Notes: generated by a model from the letters alone, not told the origin. Shown: positions 15,476 through 24,002, counted from the first letter of the stretch. The stretch is 26,155 bases of DNA from 66-474 sp039923855 (GCA_039923855.1 JBDTBW010000071.1:1-26155), one strand, 5' to 3'. Numbers and translations are program-made.

Positions 15476-15957
15476 GTTCCAGATGGCAGCAACGAGCGCA
15501 GCACCGTGAGGGGCAGCCGCTGTCCCGCCAGCCAGTCATCTAGCGTCGTCAACACCAGCGGGCTGCGCAGACGTTTCCCCAGCGCCGCGATTTGTGCATA
15601 GTCCAGCCAATGCGCGCGGACGATTCCCTCATCGAGAGGGCGATCGGGGTGATGCCGCAGCGGCCGCGCGGCGAACGCGAAGCGAATAATCTGACTGCCG
15701 TGCAACGGACTCAACCATTGCTGCACGCCGATGAAGGATTGCAGTTCTATCTCCCAACCCGTTTCCTCGAGTGTTTCGCGCCGCGCCGCATCAAGCAATG
15801 TTTCGCCGGGATCGAGATGGCCGGCTGGCTGGTTGAACAGCCGCTCGCCACGAATGGTTTCCTCGACCATCAGGAACCGGTCGCCATCTGTGACCAGACA
15901 GGCGACAGTGACACGCGGGCACCACACATTATCGGCGGCGGATTCGGAGAATGGCAT
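15472..15957 (-). CDS. nudJ: NUDIX phosphatase NudJ
   Basis: NudJ is a NUDIX hydrolase that acts on nucleoside di- and triphosphates and hydroxymethylpyrimidine pyrophosphate in E. coli. The complete Nudix box spans residues 46-68, with G46, E52, R60, E61, E64, E65 and G67 in place. The preceding VTVACLVTDGDRFLMVEETI and LFNQPAGHLDPGETL match NudJ closely. The ATG at 15957 gives 161 residues, and the conserved domain begins at about residue 13. There is no clear Shine-Dalgarno; in-frame ATG codons at 15999 and further upstream are less likely because the added residues are not family-like. It heads the nudJ-mnmA-hflD cluster and is divergent from clpS. Confidence 0.92.
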   Translation of the reverse strand: MPFSESAADNVWCPRVTVACLVTDGDRFLMVEETIRGERLFNQPAGHLDPGETLLDAARRETLEETGWEIELQSFIGVQQWLSPLHGSQIIRFAFAARPLRHHPDRPLDEGIVRAHWLDYAQIAALGKRLRSPLVLTTLDDWLAGQRLPLTVLRSLLPSGT

Positions 15958-16043
15958 AAGGAAAAAGTCGACAAGGTTGAAATAAACCCATTGTGCCATC
16001 ACTGGACTGCGGCGGAATCGACATTGCACGCGCGATCGAGGCG

Positions 16044-16049
16044 TATACT
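16044..16049 (+). promoter_or_regulatory. Possible -10 element for clpS
   Basis: TATACT lies 18 bases before the clpS ATG. The only upstream match, TTGCAC at 16024-16029, is 14 bases away, which is too close for a standard sigma70 spacer. If real, the leader would be only about 10 bases. Confidence 0.35.
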
Positions 16050-16066
16050 GGAATCAAACACACCCA

Positions 16067-16405
16067 ATGGCCATGGCCCCGACAAAAAGACGCCCACCCG
16101 AAACGGAACACGAACACGGCGTCGCCGTGGAGACGGCGAAACCGGAAACCGCACGGCCTCCGCTCTATCAAGTGGTGCTGGTCAACGACGACTACACACC
16201 GATGGAATTCGTGGTGGCGGTGCTGGAGACCTTCTTCACCATGGATCGCGAGCGCGCCACCCAGATCATGTTGCACGTGCATACCCGCGGCAAGGGCGTG
16301 TGCGGCGTGTTCACCCGCGAAGTGGCCGAGAGCAAGGTGACCCAGGTGAACGAGTTTTCACGCAGCCATCAGCATCCGTTGTTGTGCACTATGGAAAAAC
16401 TCTAG
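16067..16405 (+). CDS. clpS: ATP-dependent Clp protease adaptor ClpS
   Basis: ClpS recognises N-degrons and delivers them to ClpAP, docking on the ClpA N-domain. The 112-residue protein has a disordered tail (1-32) needed for delivery, then the core from LYQVVLVNDDYTPMEFVV. The degron-pocket residues N40 and D41-D42 (E. coli N34, D35, D36) are present, as is the pocket histidine in IMLHVHTRGKGVCGVF (70-72 region). The ATG at 16067 is followed in frame by another at 16073, and neither has a good ribosome-binding site; the choice moves the start by two residues. clpA begins 45 bases downstream. Confidence 0.96.
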   Translation: MAMAPTKRRPPETEHEHGVAVETAKPETARPPLYQVVLVNDDYTPMEFVVAVLETFFTMDRERATQIMLHVHTRGKGVCGVFTREVAESKVTQVNEFSRSHQHPLLCTMEKL

Positions 16406-16449
16406 CCACCCCCATATCCGGAACAGACGTTCTCCCCGGAGAAAGACGC

Positions 16450-18723
16450 ATGTTCAGCAAGGATCTCGAGTTCACCATCGGCCAGTGTTACAAGGAGGCC
16501 CGCGAGCAGCGCCACGAATTCATGACCGTGGAGCATCTGCTGCTTGCGCTGCTGCAAAATCCCACCGCCGCGGCGGTGCTGCGCGGCTGCGGCGCTGACA
16601 TCGACAAGCTGGCCAAGGATCTCCGTTCGATCATCGCCGAAACGGTACCGGTGTTACCGTCCAGCGACGAGCGCGACACCCAGCCCACGCTGGGTTTCCA
16701 GCGCGTGCTGCAGCGCGCGGTCTATCACGTGCAATCGTCCGGCCGCAAGGAAGTGACCGGGGCCAACGTGCTGGTGGCGATCTTCGGCGAGAAGGATTCG
16801 CACGCGACCTTCTTCCTGCACCAGCAGGAAGTGACGCGCCTCGATGTGGTCAACTATGTCTCGCACGGCATCGCCAAGATCGGCTCCGACTCCGCGACCG
16901 AATCCGCGGCCGCGGCGGAGAAGGACGGCGAGGAGGGTGCAGAGCCCAAGGGCAACGCGCTGACCGAATACGCCAACAACCTCAATGAGCTTGCCAAACA
17001 GGGCAAGATCGATCCGCTGATCGGCCGCACCGAGGAAATCGAGCGCACGATCCAGGTGCTGTGCCGCCGCCGCAAGAACAATCCGTTGTACGTCGGCGAC
17101 GCCGGCGTCGGCAAAACCGCGCTGGCGGAAGGCCTGGCTAAGCGCATCGTCGAGGGCGAAGTGCCGCCCGTGCTGGAGGATTGCACGGTGTGGGCGCTCG
17201 ATCTCGGCGCGCTGGTGGCCGGGACCAAGTATCGCGGCGATTTCGAAAAACGGCTGAAAGCGGTGATCGCGCAGTTGAAGAAAGACCCGCACGCGATCCT
17301 TTTTATCGACGAGATCCACACTATTATCGGCGCGGGCTCGGCGTCGGGCGGCACCATGGATGCGTCGAACCTGATCAAGCCGATGCTGGCTTCGGGCGAA
17401 CTGCGCTGCATCGGCTCGACCACCTTCCAGGAATTCCGCGGCGTGTTCGAGAAGGACCGCGCGCTCGCGCGCCGCTTCCAGAAAATCGACATCGTGGAAC
17501 CATCACTCGCGGAAAGCGTGGCAATCCTGGAAGGCCTGAAAACCCGCTTCGAGGATCACCACAGCGTCAAGTACACCGACGCCGCGTTGAAGGCCGCGGT
17601 GGATCTTTCGGTCAAGCACATCCCGGATCGCTTGTTGCCGGACAAGGCGATCGACGTGATCGACGAGGCCGGCGCGCGCCAGCGCCTGCTGCCGGAAACC
17701 GATCGCGTGGATACGGTCGACGTCAACGAGATCGAGTTCATCGTCGCGAGGATGGCGCGGATTCCGCAGAAGCAGGTGTCGGCGTCCGATCGCGATGTAC
17801 TGCGCAATCTCGACCGTAATCTCAAAATGGTGATATTCGGTCAGGATGCCGCGATCGATACCCTGACCAGCGCGATCAAGATGGCGCGTTCTGGTTTGGC
17901 CGATCCCGCCAAGCCGATCGGCTCATTCCTGTTCGCCGGGCCCACCGGCGTGGGCAAGACCGAAGTCACCCGGCAACTGGCGATGCAACTGGGCATCGAG
18001 CTGATCCGTTTCGACATGTCCGAATACATGGAAGGGCATTCGGTGTCGCGGCTGATCGGCGCGCCGCCCGGTTACGTCGGGTTCGACCAGGGCGGGCTGC
18101 TCACCGATGCGGTGGTCAAGCATCCGCATTGCGTGCTGCTGCTGGACGAGATCGAGAAGGCGCACCCGGATGTGTTCAACGTGCTCCTCCAGGTGATGGA
18201 TCACGGCGCGCTGACCGACACCAACGGCCGCCAGGCGAATTTCAAGAATGCGATACTGGTGATGACCACCAATGCCGGCGCACAGCAGGCGGCCCGGCGC
18301 ACGATCGGCTTTGTCGAGCAGAATCACACCTCCGACGCGATGGAAACCATCCGGCGCGCATTCACGCCGGAGTTCCGCAACCGGCTCGACGCGATCGTGC
18401 AGTTCAAGCCGCTGGACTTCGAGCACATCCTGCGCGTGGTCGACAAGTTCCTGATCGAACTCGAGACCCAATTGCAGGAGAAGCACGTGTCGCTCAACGT
18501 CGATCCGGATGCGCGGCGCTGGCTGGCCGAGCACGGCTTCGATCCGCAGATGGGTGCACGCCCGATGGCGCGGGTGATCCAGGAAAAGGTCAAGCGCGCG
18601 CTGGCCGACGAACTGCTGTTCGGCAAACTTGCCGATGGCGGCAAGGTCACGCTGGGCGTGAAAGACGGCGAGATCGTGGTGAGCACCGAAGCCGCGGAAA
18701 AATTGCCGGCGGTTGTGGAATGA
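16450..18723 (+). CDS. clpA: ATP-dependent Clp protease ATP-binding subunit ClpA
   Basis: ClpA is the hexameric AAA+ unfoldase of ClpAP, degrading N-degron and SsrA-tagged proteins. It has 757 residues, essentially E. coli length. The Clp N-domain spans about 1-145, followed by a short acidic linker. AAA-1 has Walker A GDAGVGKT at 216-223 and Walker B ILFIDE at 283-288. AAA-2 has Walker A GPTGVGKT at 497-504 and Walker B VLLLDE at 562-567. There is no ClpB-type middle coiled coil, which separates it from ClpB. The ATG at 16450 follows a GGAG about 9 bases upstream; the frame is open for 286 codons before it but overlaps clpS and nudJ. It ends in a strong terminator at 18747. Confidence 0.98.
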   Translation: MFSKDLEFTIGQCYKEAREQRHEFMTVEHLLLALLQNPTAAAVLRGCGADIDKLAKDLRSIIAETVPVLPSSDERDTQPTLGFQRVLQRAVYHVQSSGRKEVTGANVLVAIFGEKDSHATFFLHQQEVTRLDVVNYVSHGIAKIGSDSATESAAAAEKDGEEGAEPKGNALTEYANNLNELAKQGKIDPLIGRTEEIERTIQVLCRRRKNNPLYVGDAGVGKTALAEGLAKRIVEGEVPPVLEDCTVWALDLGALVAGTKYRGDFEKRLKAVIAQLKKDPHAILFIDEIHTIIGAGSASGGTMDASNLIKPMLASGELRCIGSTTFQEFRGVFEKDRALARRFQKIDIVEPSLAESVAILEGLKTRFEDHHSVKYTDAALKAAVDLSVKHIPDRLLPDKAIDVIDEAGARQRLLPETDRVDTVDVNEIEFIVARMARIPQKQVSASDRDVLRNLDRNLKMVIFGQDAAIDTLTSAIKMARSGLADPAKPIGSFLFAGPTGVGKTEVTRQLAMQLGIELIRFDMSEYMEGHSVSRLIGAPPGYVGFDQGGLLTDAVVKHPHCVLLLDEIEKAHPDVFNVLLQVMDHGALTDTNGRQANFKNAILVMTTNAGAQQAARRTIGFVEQNHTSDAMETIRRAFTPEFRNRLDAIVQFKPLDFEHILRVVDKFLIELETQLQEKHVSLNVDPDARRWLAEHGFDPQMGARPMARVIQEKVKRALADELLFGKLADGGKVTLGVKDGEIVVSTEAAEKLPAVVE

Positions 18724-18746
18724 CCTTCGCGTGGAACATGGAACAG

Positions 18747-18777
18747 AAACGGCGGCCATTGGCCGCCGTTTATTCTT
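18747..18777 (+). terminator. Rho-independent terminator after clpA, possibly bidirectional
   Basis: A perfect 11-bp stem, AAACGGCGGCC (18747-18757) with GGCCGCCGTTT (18761-18771) and loop ATT, is followed by ATTCTT. Read leftward it is followed by CTGTT after the T's, so it may also stop infA transcripts arriving from the right. Confidence 0.9.
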
Positions 18778-18911
18778 GCGCTTCGCAAAGGCGCAGGTCA
18801 GGGATGGCCGTCAACGAAGTGAGCTCAAGCGTCGTGCATGACGCCGAGCATCGCAGTGCCAAACGGGAGCAAGGCGCGCATGTCCGAGCACAGGGAGACA
18901 TCATCCCGAAG

Positions 18912-19130
18912 TCATTTGCTGCGATACGTGATCCGTCCCTTGGTCAGATCGTATGGCGTCATCTCGACCTTGACCTTGTCGCCGGTGAGGATGCGGATGT
19001 AGTGCTTGCGCATGCGCCCCGAGATATGCGCGGTGACGACGTGCCCGTTTTCGAGCTGCACGCGGAACACGGTATTGGGCAGGGTTTCCAGCACCGTGCC
19101 TTCCATCTCGATGACGTCGTCTTTGGCCAT
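18912..19130 (-). CDS. infA: Translation initiation factor IF-1
   Basis: IF-1 is an OB-fold protein that occupies the ribosomal A site during initiation. The 72-residue product (MAKDDVIEMEGTVLETLPN ... KGRITYRSK) has the exact usual length and the characteristic MRKHYIRILTGDKV segment. The ATG at 19130 has AGGGA about 5 bases upstream; an in-frame upstream start would add seven non-family residues. It is convergent with clpA, as in other gammaproteobacteria where infA sits beside clpA. The 140 bases between its stop and the clpA terminator hold nothing I recognise. Confidence 0.98.
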   Translation of the reverse strand: MAKDDVIEMEGTVLETLPNTVFRVQLENGHVVTAHISGRMRKHYIRILTGDKVKVEMTPYDLTKGRITYRSK

Positions 19131-19335
19131 GTTCCCTAATTTGCAACGCAAGTTGTTGCGTGATGATCAGCGTGCGACAGACGCCGCGAAAGCTCGACAT
19201 TCTGCCACGACGCGACGCGCGGCGAAAGCGGTCATTGTGCATTATCCTTGGGCGCGAAAGCCGCCAACGCCGCTATCCATGGCCAGGAGCTCCGTGGCCG
19301 CACTTTTCAAAAAGAGAGGCGCTATACAGGTACGC

Positions 19336-19611
19336 TCAGCGAAAATGCTCGTCGAGCTGGTGGCCGATCTCGTCCTCGATCCGGGATTTGAAGGCGCCCA
19401 GCACGAGTCCCAGTTGCACCCGCACGCGCACGCTGTCGGCGGCGATGTCGATGCGCCCATCGGCCCCCGCGCGTTTGATCCGCAGGCTGTCGCCTTGCCA
19501 GGCGCCGTCGATGCCGAACTTGCGCGACAGCGCGCCTGCGATGTGATCGACCACTTCGCGCGCGCGTTCGAGGCCAAGCGCGTGCTCGCGCTGGATATCG
19601 ATGCTGGGCAT
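19336..19611 (-). CDS. Polyhydroxyalkanoic acid system family protein
   Basis: This 91-residue protein fits the small PHA_gran_rgn-type family: PSIDIQREHALGLERAREVVDHIAGALSRKFGI at the start, then a beta-rich middle (DSLRIKRAGADGRIDIAADSVRVRVQLGLVLG) and the end FKSRIEDEIGHQLDEHF. The family was named from a gene near polyhydroxyalkanoate loci, but it is also found in bacteria without such genes; the biochemical function is unknown. The ATG at 19611 has no clear ribosome-binding site; a TTG at 19632 would add seven residues. The gene is divergent from the FHA gene with 76 bases between starts, a shared promoter region. The 205 bases between it and infA contain no gene I recognise. Confidence 0.85.
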   Translation of the reverse strand: MPSIDIQREHALGLERAREVVDHIAGALSRKFGIDGAWQGDSLRIKRAGADGRIDIAADSVRVRVQLGLVLGAFKSRIEDEIGHQLDEHFR

Positions 19612-19687
19612 GGCATTTGGACAAGCCGTCAAGGATACTCAAGGCGCCCATGCTACATTGCGCCGGCCTTTTCGTTGCGAAGATCGC

Positions 19688-20452
19688 ATGCGCATCGCTT
19701 TCGTCAATGCCTCCCGCGAAGCTTTCCAGAGCACCGGTGCGCGCGTTCGGATCGGTGCGGACGCGGACAACGACTTGGTGCTCTCCGGCGCGGGCGCGGC
19801 CAGGCGGCATCTGGCGATCGTCGAGGATCGCCGCGGGTTGGTGCTGGAAGTGCTACCCGGCGCGCCGCACATTTATGTCAATGCGCGTCCGGTGCGCGAA
19901 CGCGGCCTGTTGCGCTACGGCGACACGCTCAGTGTCGGCGGTTGCAAGCTGATGTTGTTGCCTGACACCGCGGCAGCGGACGAACCGGCGTTGCCCAAGC
20001 CGGCCGCCGATGCCGCGCCGAGGCCTGGTTACGCCGCATTGCGGGTGGTTTCCGGTGCCTGGTCGGGGCGGCTGTTGTCGATCGAACAGCGTCTGTCCCT
20101 TGGCGTGCGCGGTTCGCCGCTGACGGGCATCCCGCAGCCGTGTCACCTGCAGGCAGGCGACGAGGGTTTGTATCTCGATGTCGGTGACGCGACCGCGATG
20201 ATCAACGGCAGCCCGCGCAAGCGCGCGAAGCTCGAAACCGGCGACCAACTCGTGCTGGGCGAATACCGTTTCGTGGTCGAGGCTCCCGGCCTGCAGGCGC
20301 GCACCGCTGCGCTCGCGCAGCCTTATCACGAGCCGGTGCCGGCGCCCGTTGCGATCAAGAAACGCGGGCCGCGCGCGGAGATCGGCTGGCTGATCGGCAC
20401 CGCCGCGCTGCTGGCATTGGCGCTGGTGCTGTTGTTGTTGCATCGCCATTAG
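19688..20452 (+). CDS. Tail-anchored FHA-like protein with two degenerate FHA domains
   Basis: This product has 254 residues. An FHA-like fold spans about 17-92 (VRIGADADNDLVLSGAGAARRHLAI ... VNARPVRERGLLRYGDTLSVGG). The canonical G-R is G23-A24 and the canonical S-R-R-H is A38-R39-R40-H41, so the phosphothreonine-contacting arginine and serine are missing. A second FHA-like stretch spans about 115-198 (MINGSPRKRAKLETGDQLVLGEYRF), with the NG motif. A Pro-rich linker leads to a single C-terminal helix at about 232-251 (IGWLIGTAALLALALVLLLL) ending HRH, so it is probably anchored with the N-terminal domains in the cytoplasm. It is encoded upstream of serC. Function unknown; a scaffold that no longer needs phosphorylation is one possibility. 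Confidence 0.82.
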   Translation: MRIAFVNASREAFQSTGARVRIGADADNDLVLSGAGAARRHLAIVEDRRGLVLEVLPGAPHIYVNARPVRERGLLRYGDTLSVGGCKLMLLPDTAAADEPALPKPAADAAPRPGYAALRVVSGAWSGRLLSIEQRLSLGVRGSPLTGIPQPCHLQAGDEGLYLDVGDATAMINGSPRKRAKLETGDQLVLGEYRFVVEAPGLQARTAALAQPYHEPVPAPVAIKKRGPRAEIGWLIGTAALLALALVLLLLHRH

Positions 20453-20479
20453 CAATCTTTTCACGGTGTAACCGATAAT

Positions 20480-20494
20480 GCGGGCTTCGCCCGC
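20480..20494 (+). promoter_or_regulatory. Small hairpin directly before the serC ribosome-binding site
   Basis: GCGGGC-TTC-GCCCGC forms a perfect 6-bp stem two bases before the GGAG (20497-20500) of serC. There is no T run, so it is not a standard terminator. It could affect serC ribosome access or mRNA stability. Confidence 0.45.
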
Positions 20495-20506
20495 CCGGAG
20501 AAATGC

Positions 20507-21592
20507 ATGTCGCGTGGATGGAATTTCAGCGCCGGTCCGGCCGCGTTGCCGGAAGCGGTGTTGCGCCGCGCGCAGGAAGAACTGCTGGAGTGGGACGGCG
20601 CGCGCGCCTCGGTGATGGAAGTCAGCCATCGCGGCAACGCGTTCGAGGCGATGGCGAACCAGGCGGAAGCCGATCTGCGTTCGTTGTTGGCGATCCCCGA
20701 AAACTACCAGGTGCTGTTCCTGCAAGGCGGCGCCACCCAGCATTTCGCGCAGATTCCGATGAACTTCTGCGCCGACGGCCAGCGCGCGGACTACATCGTC
20801 ACCGGGCACTGGGGCGAGAAGGCGGTCAAGGAAGCCGCACCGTACGCGCAGGCGTACGTCGCCGCGAGCTCCGCATCCAGCAACTACACAGCGATTCCTC
20901 CGCGCGATGAGTGGGATCTCGATCCACGAGCGGCATATCTGCACTACACGCCGAACGAGACCATCCATGGTGTGGAGTTCCACGCCGTGCCGGATGCGGG
21001 CAAGGCTCCGTTGATCGCGGACATGTCCTCCGACATCCTTTCGCGCCCGGTGGATGTGCCGCGCTTCGGCGCGATCTACGCCGGTGCGCAGAAGAACATC
21101 GGTCCGTCTGGACTGGTGGTGATGATCGTTCGCGACGACTTGCTGCAACGCAACCCGCGCGTGTTGCCTAAGATTTTCCGTTACGCCGAACACGCCGCGC
21201 AACATTCGATGCTCAATACTCCCAACACCTGGGGCTGGTACCTGGCTGGGCTGACCTTCGAGTGGCTGATCGGGCAGGGCGGATTGAACGTGATGGAACA
21301 GCGCAATCGCGCCAAGGCCGATGCGCTGTACGCGGCGATCGATGGCTCCGGCGGTTATTACCGCAATCCGGTCGCACTCTCCGCGCGCTCGCGGATGAAC
21401 GTGCCATTCGTGTTGCAAGATGCGGCGCTCGACCCGATTTTCCTGCGAGAGTCCGAGGATGCGGGCTTGCTCGCGCTGAAAGGCCATCGCGCGGTCGGCG
21501 GCATGCGCGCATCGCTGTACAACGCGATGCCGATCGAAGGCGTGACCGCGCTGGCGCAATTCATGCGCGATTTCGTGCAGAGACATGGATGA
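20507..21592 (+). CDS. serC: Phosphoserine aminotransferase
   Basis: SerC converts 3-phosphohydroxypyruvate and glutamate to phosphoserine and 2-oxoglutarate, and also acts on 3-hydroxy-2-oxo-4-phosphonooxybutanoate in pyridoxal phosphate synthesis. It has 361 residues, the typical length. It starts WNFSAGPAALPEAVL, has VMEVSHRG (36-43) and FLQGGATQHFAQIPMN, and the PLP lysine is K196 in YAGAQKNIGPSG. The C-terminal GHRAVGGMRASLYNAMPIEGV is the family signature. The ATG at 20507 has GGAG 6 bases upstream; the overlapping ATG at 20503 is out of frame. It heads the serC-serA-hisC-aroA-cmk cluster, and its stop overlaps the serA start. Confidence 0.97.
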   Translation: MSRGWNFSAGPAALPEAVLRRAQEELLEWDGARASVMEVSHRGNAFEAMANQAEADLRSLLAIPENYQVLFLQGGATQHFAQIPMNFCADGQRADYIVTGHWGEKAVKEAAPYAQAYVAASSASSNYTAIPPRDEWDLDPRAAYLHYTPNETIHGVEFHAVPDAGKAPLIADMSSDILSRPVDVPRFGAIYAGAQKNIGPSGLVVMIVRDDLLQRNPRVLPKIFRYAEHAAQHSMLNTPNTWGWYLAGLTFEWLIGQGGLNVMEQRNRAKADALYAAIDGSGGYYRNPVALSARSRMNVPFVLQDAALDPIFLRESEDAGLLALKGHRAVGGMRASLYNAMPIEGVTALAQFMRDFVQRHG

Positions 21593-22776
21593 GCGATGCA
21601 CACATGTTCAAAATCTTGACCCTCAACAATATCGCCGCCACCGGCCTCGCACGGTTTCCTGAAGACAAGTACGAAGTCGGCGGGGACTGCGCGCAGCCGG
21701 ACGCGATCCTTTTGCGTTCGTTCGATCTGCATGCACAGCCGATCGCCGACAGCGTGCTGGCGATCGGCCGCGCCGGCGCGGGTGTCAACAATATTCCGGT
21801 CGTGAACATGTCGAAACGCGGCGTGCCGGTGTTCAACGCGCCGGGCGCCAATGCCAACGCGGTCAAGGAGCTGGTGATCGCCGGCATGTTGCTGGCGGCG
21901 CGGAATCTCCCCGCCGCCCTCACATTCGCGCAATCGATCGCGCACGACGGCGACGCGCAAGCGCGCATGGAGGCCGAAAAGAAGCGCTTCGCGGGTTCCG
22001 AGCTTGCCGGCAAGACGCTGGGTGTGGTGGGCCTGGGCGCGATCGGCGTGCGCGTGGCCAATGCGGCGTTCGCGCTGGGCATGCGCGTGGTCGGTTTCGA
22101 TCCGCACATGACCGTGGAGGGCGCGTGGCAATTGTCCTCCAGCGTGCAGCGCGCCACGTCATTGGAGGAACTCTACGGCCTGTGCGATTACGTGAGCGTG
22201 CATGTGCCGCTCTCCGACGCCACACGCGGTTTGTTCGGCGCGCCCGCGGTCGCCGCCGCCAGGCATGGCCTGGTGCTGCTGAACTTCGCGCGCGAAGGCA
22301 TCGTCGATGCCGCGGCGGTACGGATTGGCCTGGACACCGGCAAGCTGGGCCGCTACGTCTGTGATTTTCCGGTCGCGGAACTTGCGGGTCACGCGCGCGT
22401 CATCGCGTTGCCGCATCTGGGCGCATCCACCGCGGAAGCCGAGGAGAATTGCGCGGTGATGGTCGCCGACCAGTTGCGCGAATTTCTCGAGAGCGGCAAT
22501 GTGCAGCATTCGGTCAATTTTCCGAACACGCGGATGGCGCGTACAGGCCATGCGCGTATCTGCATCACGAACGCCAACCGGCCCAACATGATCGGCCAGC
22601 TCACACACATACTGGGCGAGGCCGGGCTCAATATCGCGCAGATGCACAACGCCTCGCGCAGCGAACTGGCGTACAACCTGATCGACGTCGATGCGACGGT
22701 GCCGGATTCGCTGGTTGCGGGCATCCGGGGCATCGACGGTGTCTTGTCGCTGCGCGTGATCGCCGCTGACGCATAA
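21589..22776 (+). CDS. serA: D-3-phosphoglycerate dehydrogenase with C-terminal ACT domain
   Basis: SerA performs the first step of serine synthesis, NAD-dependent oxidation of 3-phosphoglycerate. Its product feeds SerC, encoded immediately upstream. It has 395 residues. The substrate domain includes IGRAGAGVNNI (59-69). The NAD fold has GVVGLGAIG (145-153, GxGxxG). The catalytic residues are R235 in LNFAREGIVD, E264 and H276 in LPHLGASTAEAEEN. An ACT domain at about 323-395 (ARICITNANRPNMIGQLTHI) suggests feedback by serine. It is the short type without the extra intervening domain of long SerA forms. The ATG at 21589 overlaps the serC stop (ATGA); an in-frame ATG at 21604 is the alternative. 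hisC starts 8 bases after the stop. Confidence 0.95.
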   Translation: MSDAHMFKILTLNNIAATGLARFPEDKYEVGGDCAQPDAILLRSFDLHAQPIADSVLAIGRAGAGVNNIPVVNMSKRGVPVFNAPGANANAVKELVIAGMLLAARNLPAALTFAQSIAHDGDAQARMEAEKKRFAGSELAGKTLGVVGLGAIGVRVANAAFALGMRVVGFDPHMTVEGAWQLSSSVQRATSLEELYGLCDYVSVHVPLSDATRGLFGAPAVAAARHGLVLLNFAREGIVDAAAVRIGLDTGKLGRYVCDFPVAELAGHARVIALPHLGASTAEAEENCAVMVADQLREFLESGNVQHSVNFPNTRMARTGHARICITNANRPNMIGQLTHILGEAGLNIAQMHNASRSELAYNLIDVDATVPDSLVAGIRGIDGVLSLRVIAADA

Positions 22777-22784
22777 TTGAGCGC

Positions 22785-24002
22785 ATGGGCACCGATTTCG
22801 ATGCGGCGCGGCTGGCCATTCCGGCGATCGCTTCGCTGCGTGCTTACGATCCTGGACATGATCTGCCCTTGTTGCGACGCCGTTTCGGCATGCGGATCGC
22901 GGAACTGGGTTCCAATGAGAATCCACTGGGACCCAGTTCGCGCGCGCTGGAAGCGATATGCACGGCGTTGCCGGATATCTTCCGCTATCCCGACCCGCGC
23001 GGCACGGCGCTGAAAGCCGCGCTGGCGGCCCATCTGGACGTGACGAGCGATCGCATCGCGCTAGGCAATGGTTCGCACGAGTTGCTGATGCTGCTGGCGC
23101 AGTGTTTCGCCGATGCGCGGCACTCGGTGATGTTTTCGCAATACGGCTTCGCGGTCTTCCCGATCGCCACCGCGGCCGTCGGCGCGCGACCGATCCGCGT
23201 GCCCGCGCTGGCCCGCCATCACGCAACCGCGACGTTCGGCCACGACCTTCCTGCCATGGCCGACGCGATTCGCGAAGACACCGGCATCGTGTACTTGGCC
23301 AATCCCAACAATCCGACCGGCACCTGGTTCGACGATGCTACGCTCGCCGATTTCATGGTGCGTGTGCTGCGCGATGTTCTGGTGGTCGTCGACGAGGCTT
23401 ACAATGAATACACCGACGCGCCGGGTTTGAGCACCGCGCTCGCACTGACCGCAAAACATTCCAATCTGATCGTCACCCGCACGTTTTCGAAAGCGTATGG
23501 ATTGGCGGGTTTGCGGATCGGCTATCTGATCGCCCACCCGAGCTTGGTCGGGGTTCTTGAACGCCTGCGCGAATCGTTCAATGTCAACGCGCTCGCCTTG
23601 GCCGGCGCGGAAGCCGCGCTCGGCGATCACGCGCACCTGCAGCGTGTGCGCACATTCAACGCGAGCGAACGGGCGTGGTTGCACGCCGAACTGGAGGCGC
23701 GCGGTTATGCGTGTCTGCCGTCGCAGACCAATTTCCTGCTGATTGATCTGGGGCGCGATGCGAATGATCTCGAACGCCATCTGTTCGAACGCGGCGTGAT
23801 CGTGCGGCCGATGGGCGGCTACGGCCTGCCGCAGACGTTGCGCGTAAGCGTCGGAAGCCGCGACGAAAACCTGTGGTTGCTGGAAGCCATGGATCTGGTT
23901 GCGGCTGAAAGCCGCGCCGACCATCCTTCTCCCGCGAGCGGGGGAAGGTGGCCCGAAGGGCCGGAAGGGGGCGATGATTCGCGCGAGCGGATCATCCCAT
24001 GA
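22785..24002 (+). CDS. hisC: Histidinol-phosphate aminotransferase (may also transaminate aromatic oxo-acids)
   Basis: HisC is a PLP enzyme converting imidazole acetol phosphate to histidinol phosphate. It has 405 residues, longer than the usual 350-370. Landmarks are LGSNENPLGPS (41-51), NPNNPTGTW (173-181), VVDEAYNEY (201-209) and the PLP lysine K236 in RTFSKAYGLAGLRIGY. RVSVGS near 353-358 carries the C-terminal arginine. The family core ends at about residue 375. The last 28 residues are encoded by palindromic repeat copy C and are Pro/Gly/charged, so probably an unstructured add-on. Away from the his operon and next to aroA, HisC-type enzymes often also act on phenylpyruvate or prephenate; that is inference. 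The stop overlaps the aroA ATG. Confidence 0.93.
   Translation: MGTDFDAARLAIPAIASLRAYDPGHDLPLLRRRFGMRIAELGSNENPLGPSSRALEAICTALPDIFRYPDPRGTALKAALAAHLDVTSDRIALGNGSHELLMLLAQCFADARHSVMFSQYGFAVFPIATAAVGARPIRVPALARHHATATFGHDLPAMADAIREDTGIVYLANPNNPTGTWFDDATLADFMVRVLRDVLVVVDEAYNEYTDAPGLSTALALTAKHSNLIVTRTFSKAYGLAGLRIGYLIAHPSLVGVLERLRESFNVNALALAGAEAALGDHAHLQRVRTFNASERAWLHAELEARGYACLPSQTNFLLIDLGRDANDLERHLFERGVIVRPMGGYGLPQTLRVSVGSRDENLWLLEAMDLVAAESRADHPSPASGGRWPEGPEGGDDSRERIIP
23925..23996. repeat. Palindromic dispersed repeat, copy C, in the hisC 3' end reaching the aroA start
   Basis: There are three successive stems. The first, CCTTCTCCCGC/GCGGGGGAAGG, is at 23925-23948 (10 of 11 paired). The second is GGCCC-GAA-GGGCC at 23950-23962. 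The third, GATGATTCGC/GCGGATCATC, is at 23973-23996 (9 of 10 paired). The first two reproduce the layout of copy A at 6378. The third ends two bases before the aroA ATG and covers the position of its ribosome-binding site. Confidence 0.85.

Noticed and set aside
13737..15957. nudJ-mnmA-hflD as a phage-related island because of the lysogenization gene name
   Set aside because: HflD is a core chromosomal protein and the gene order matches E. coli; no phage genes are nearby.
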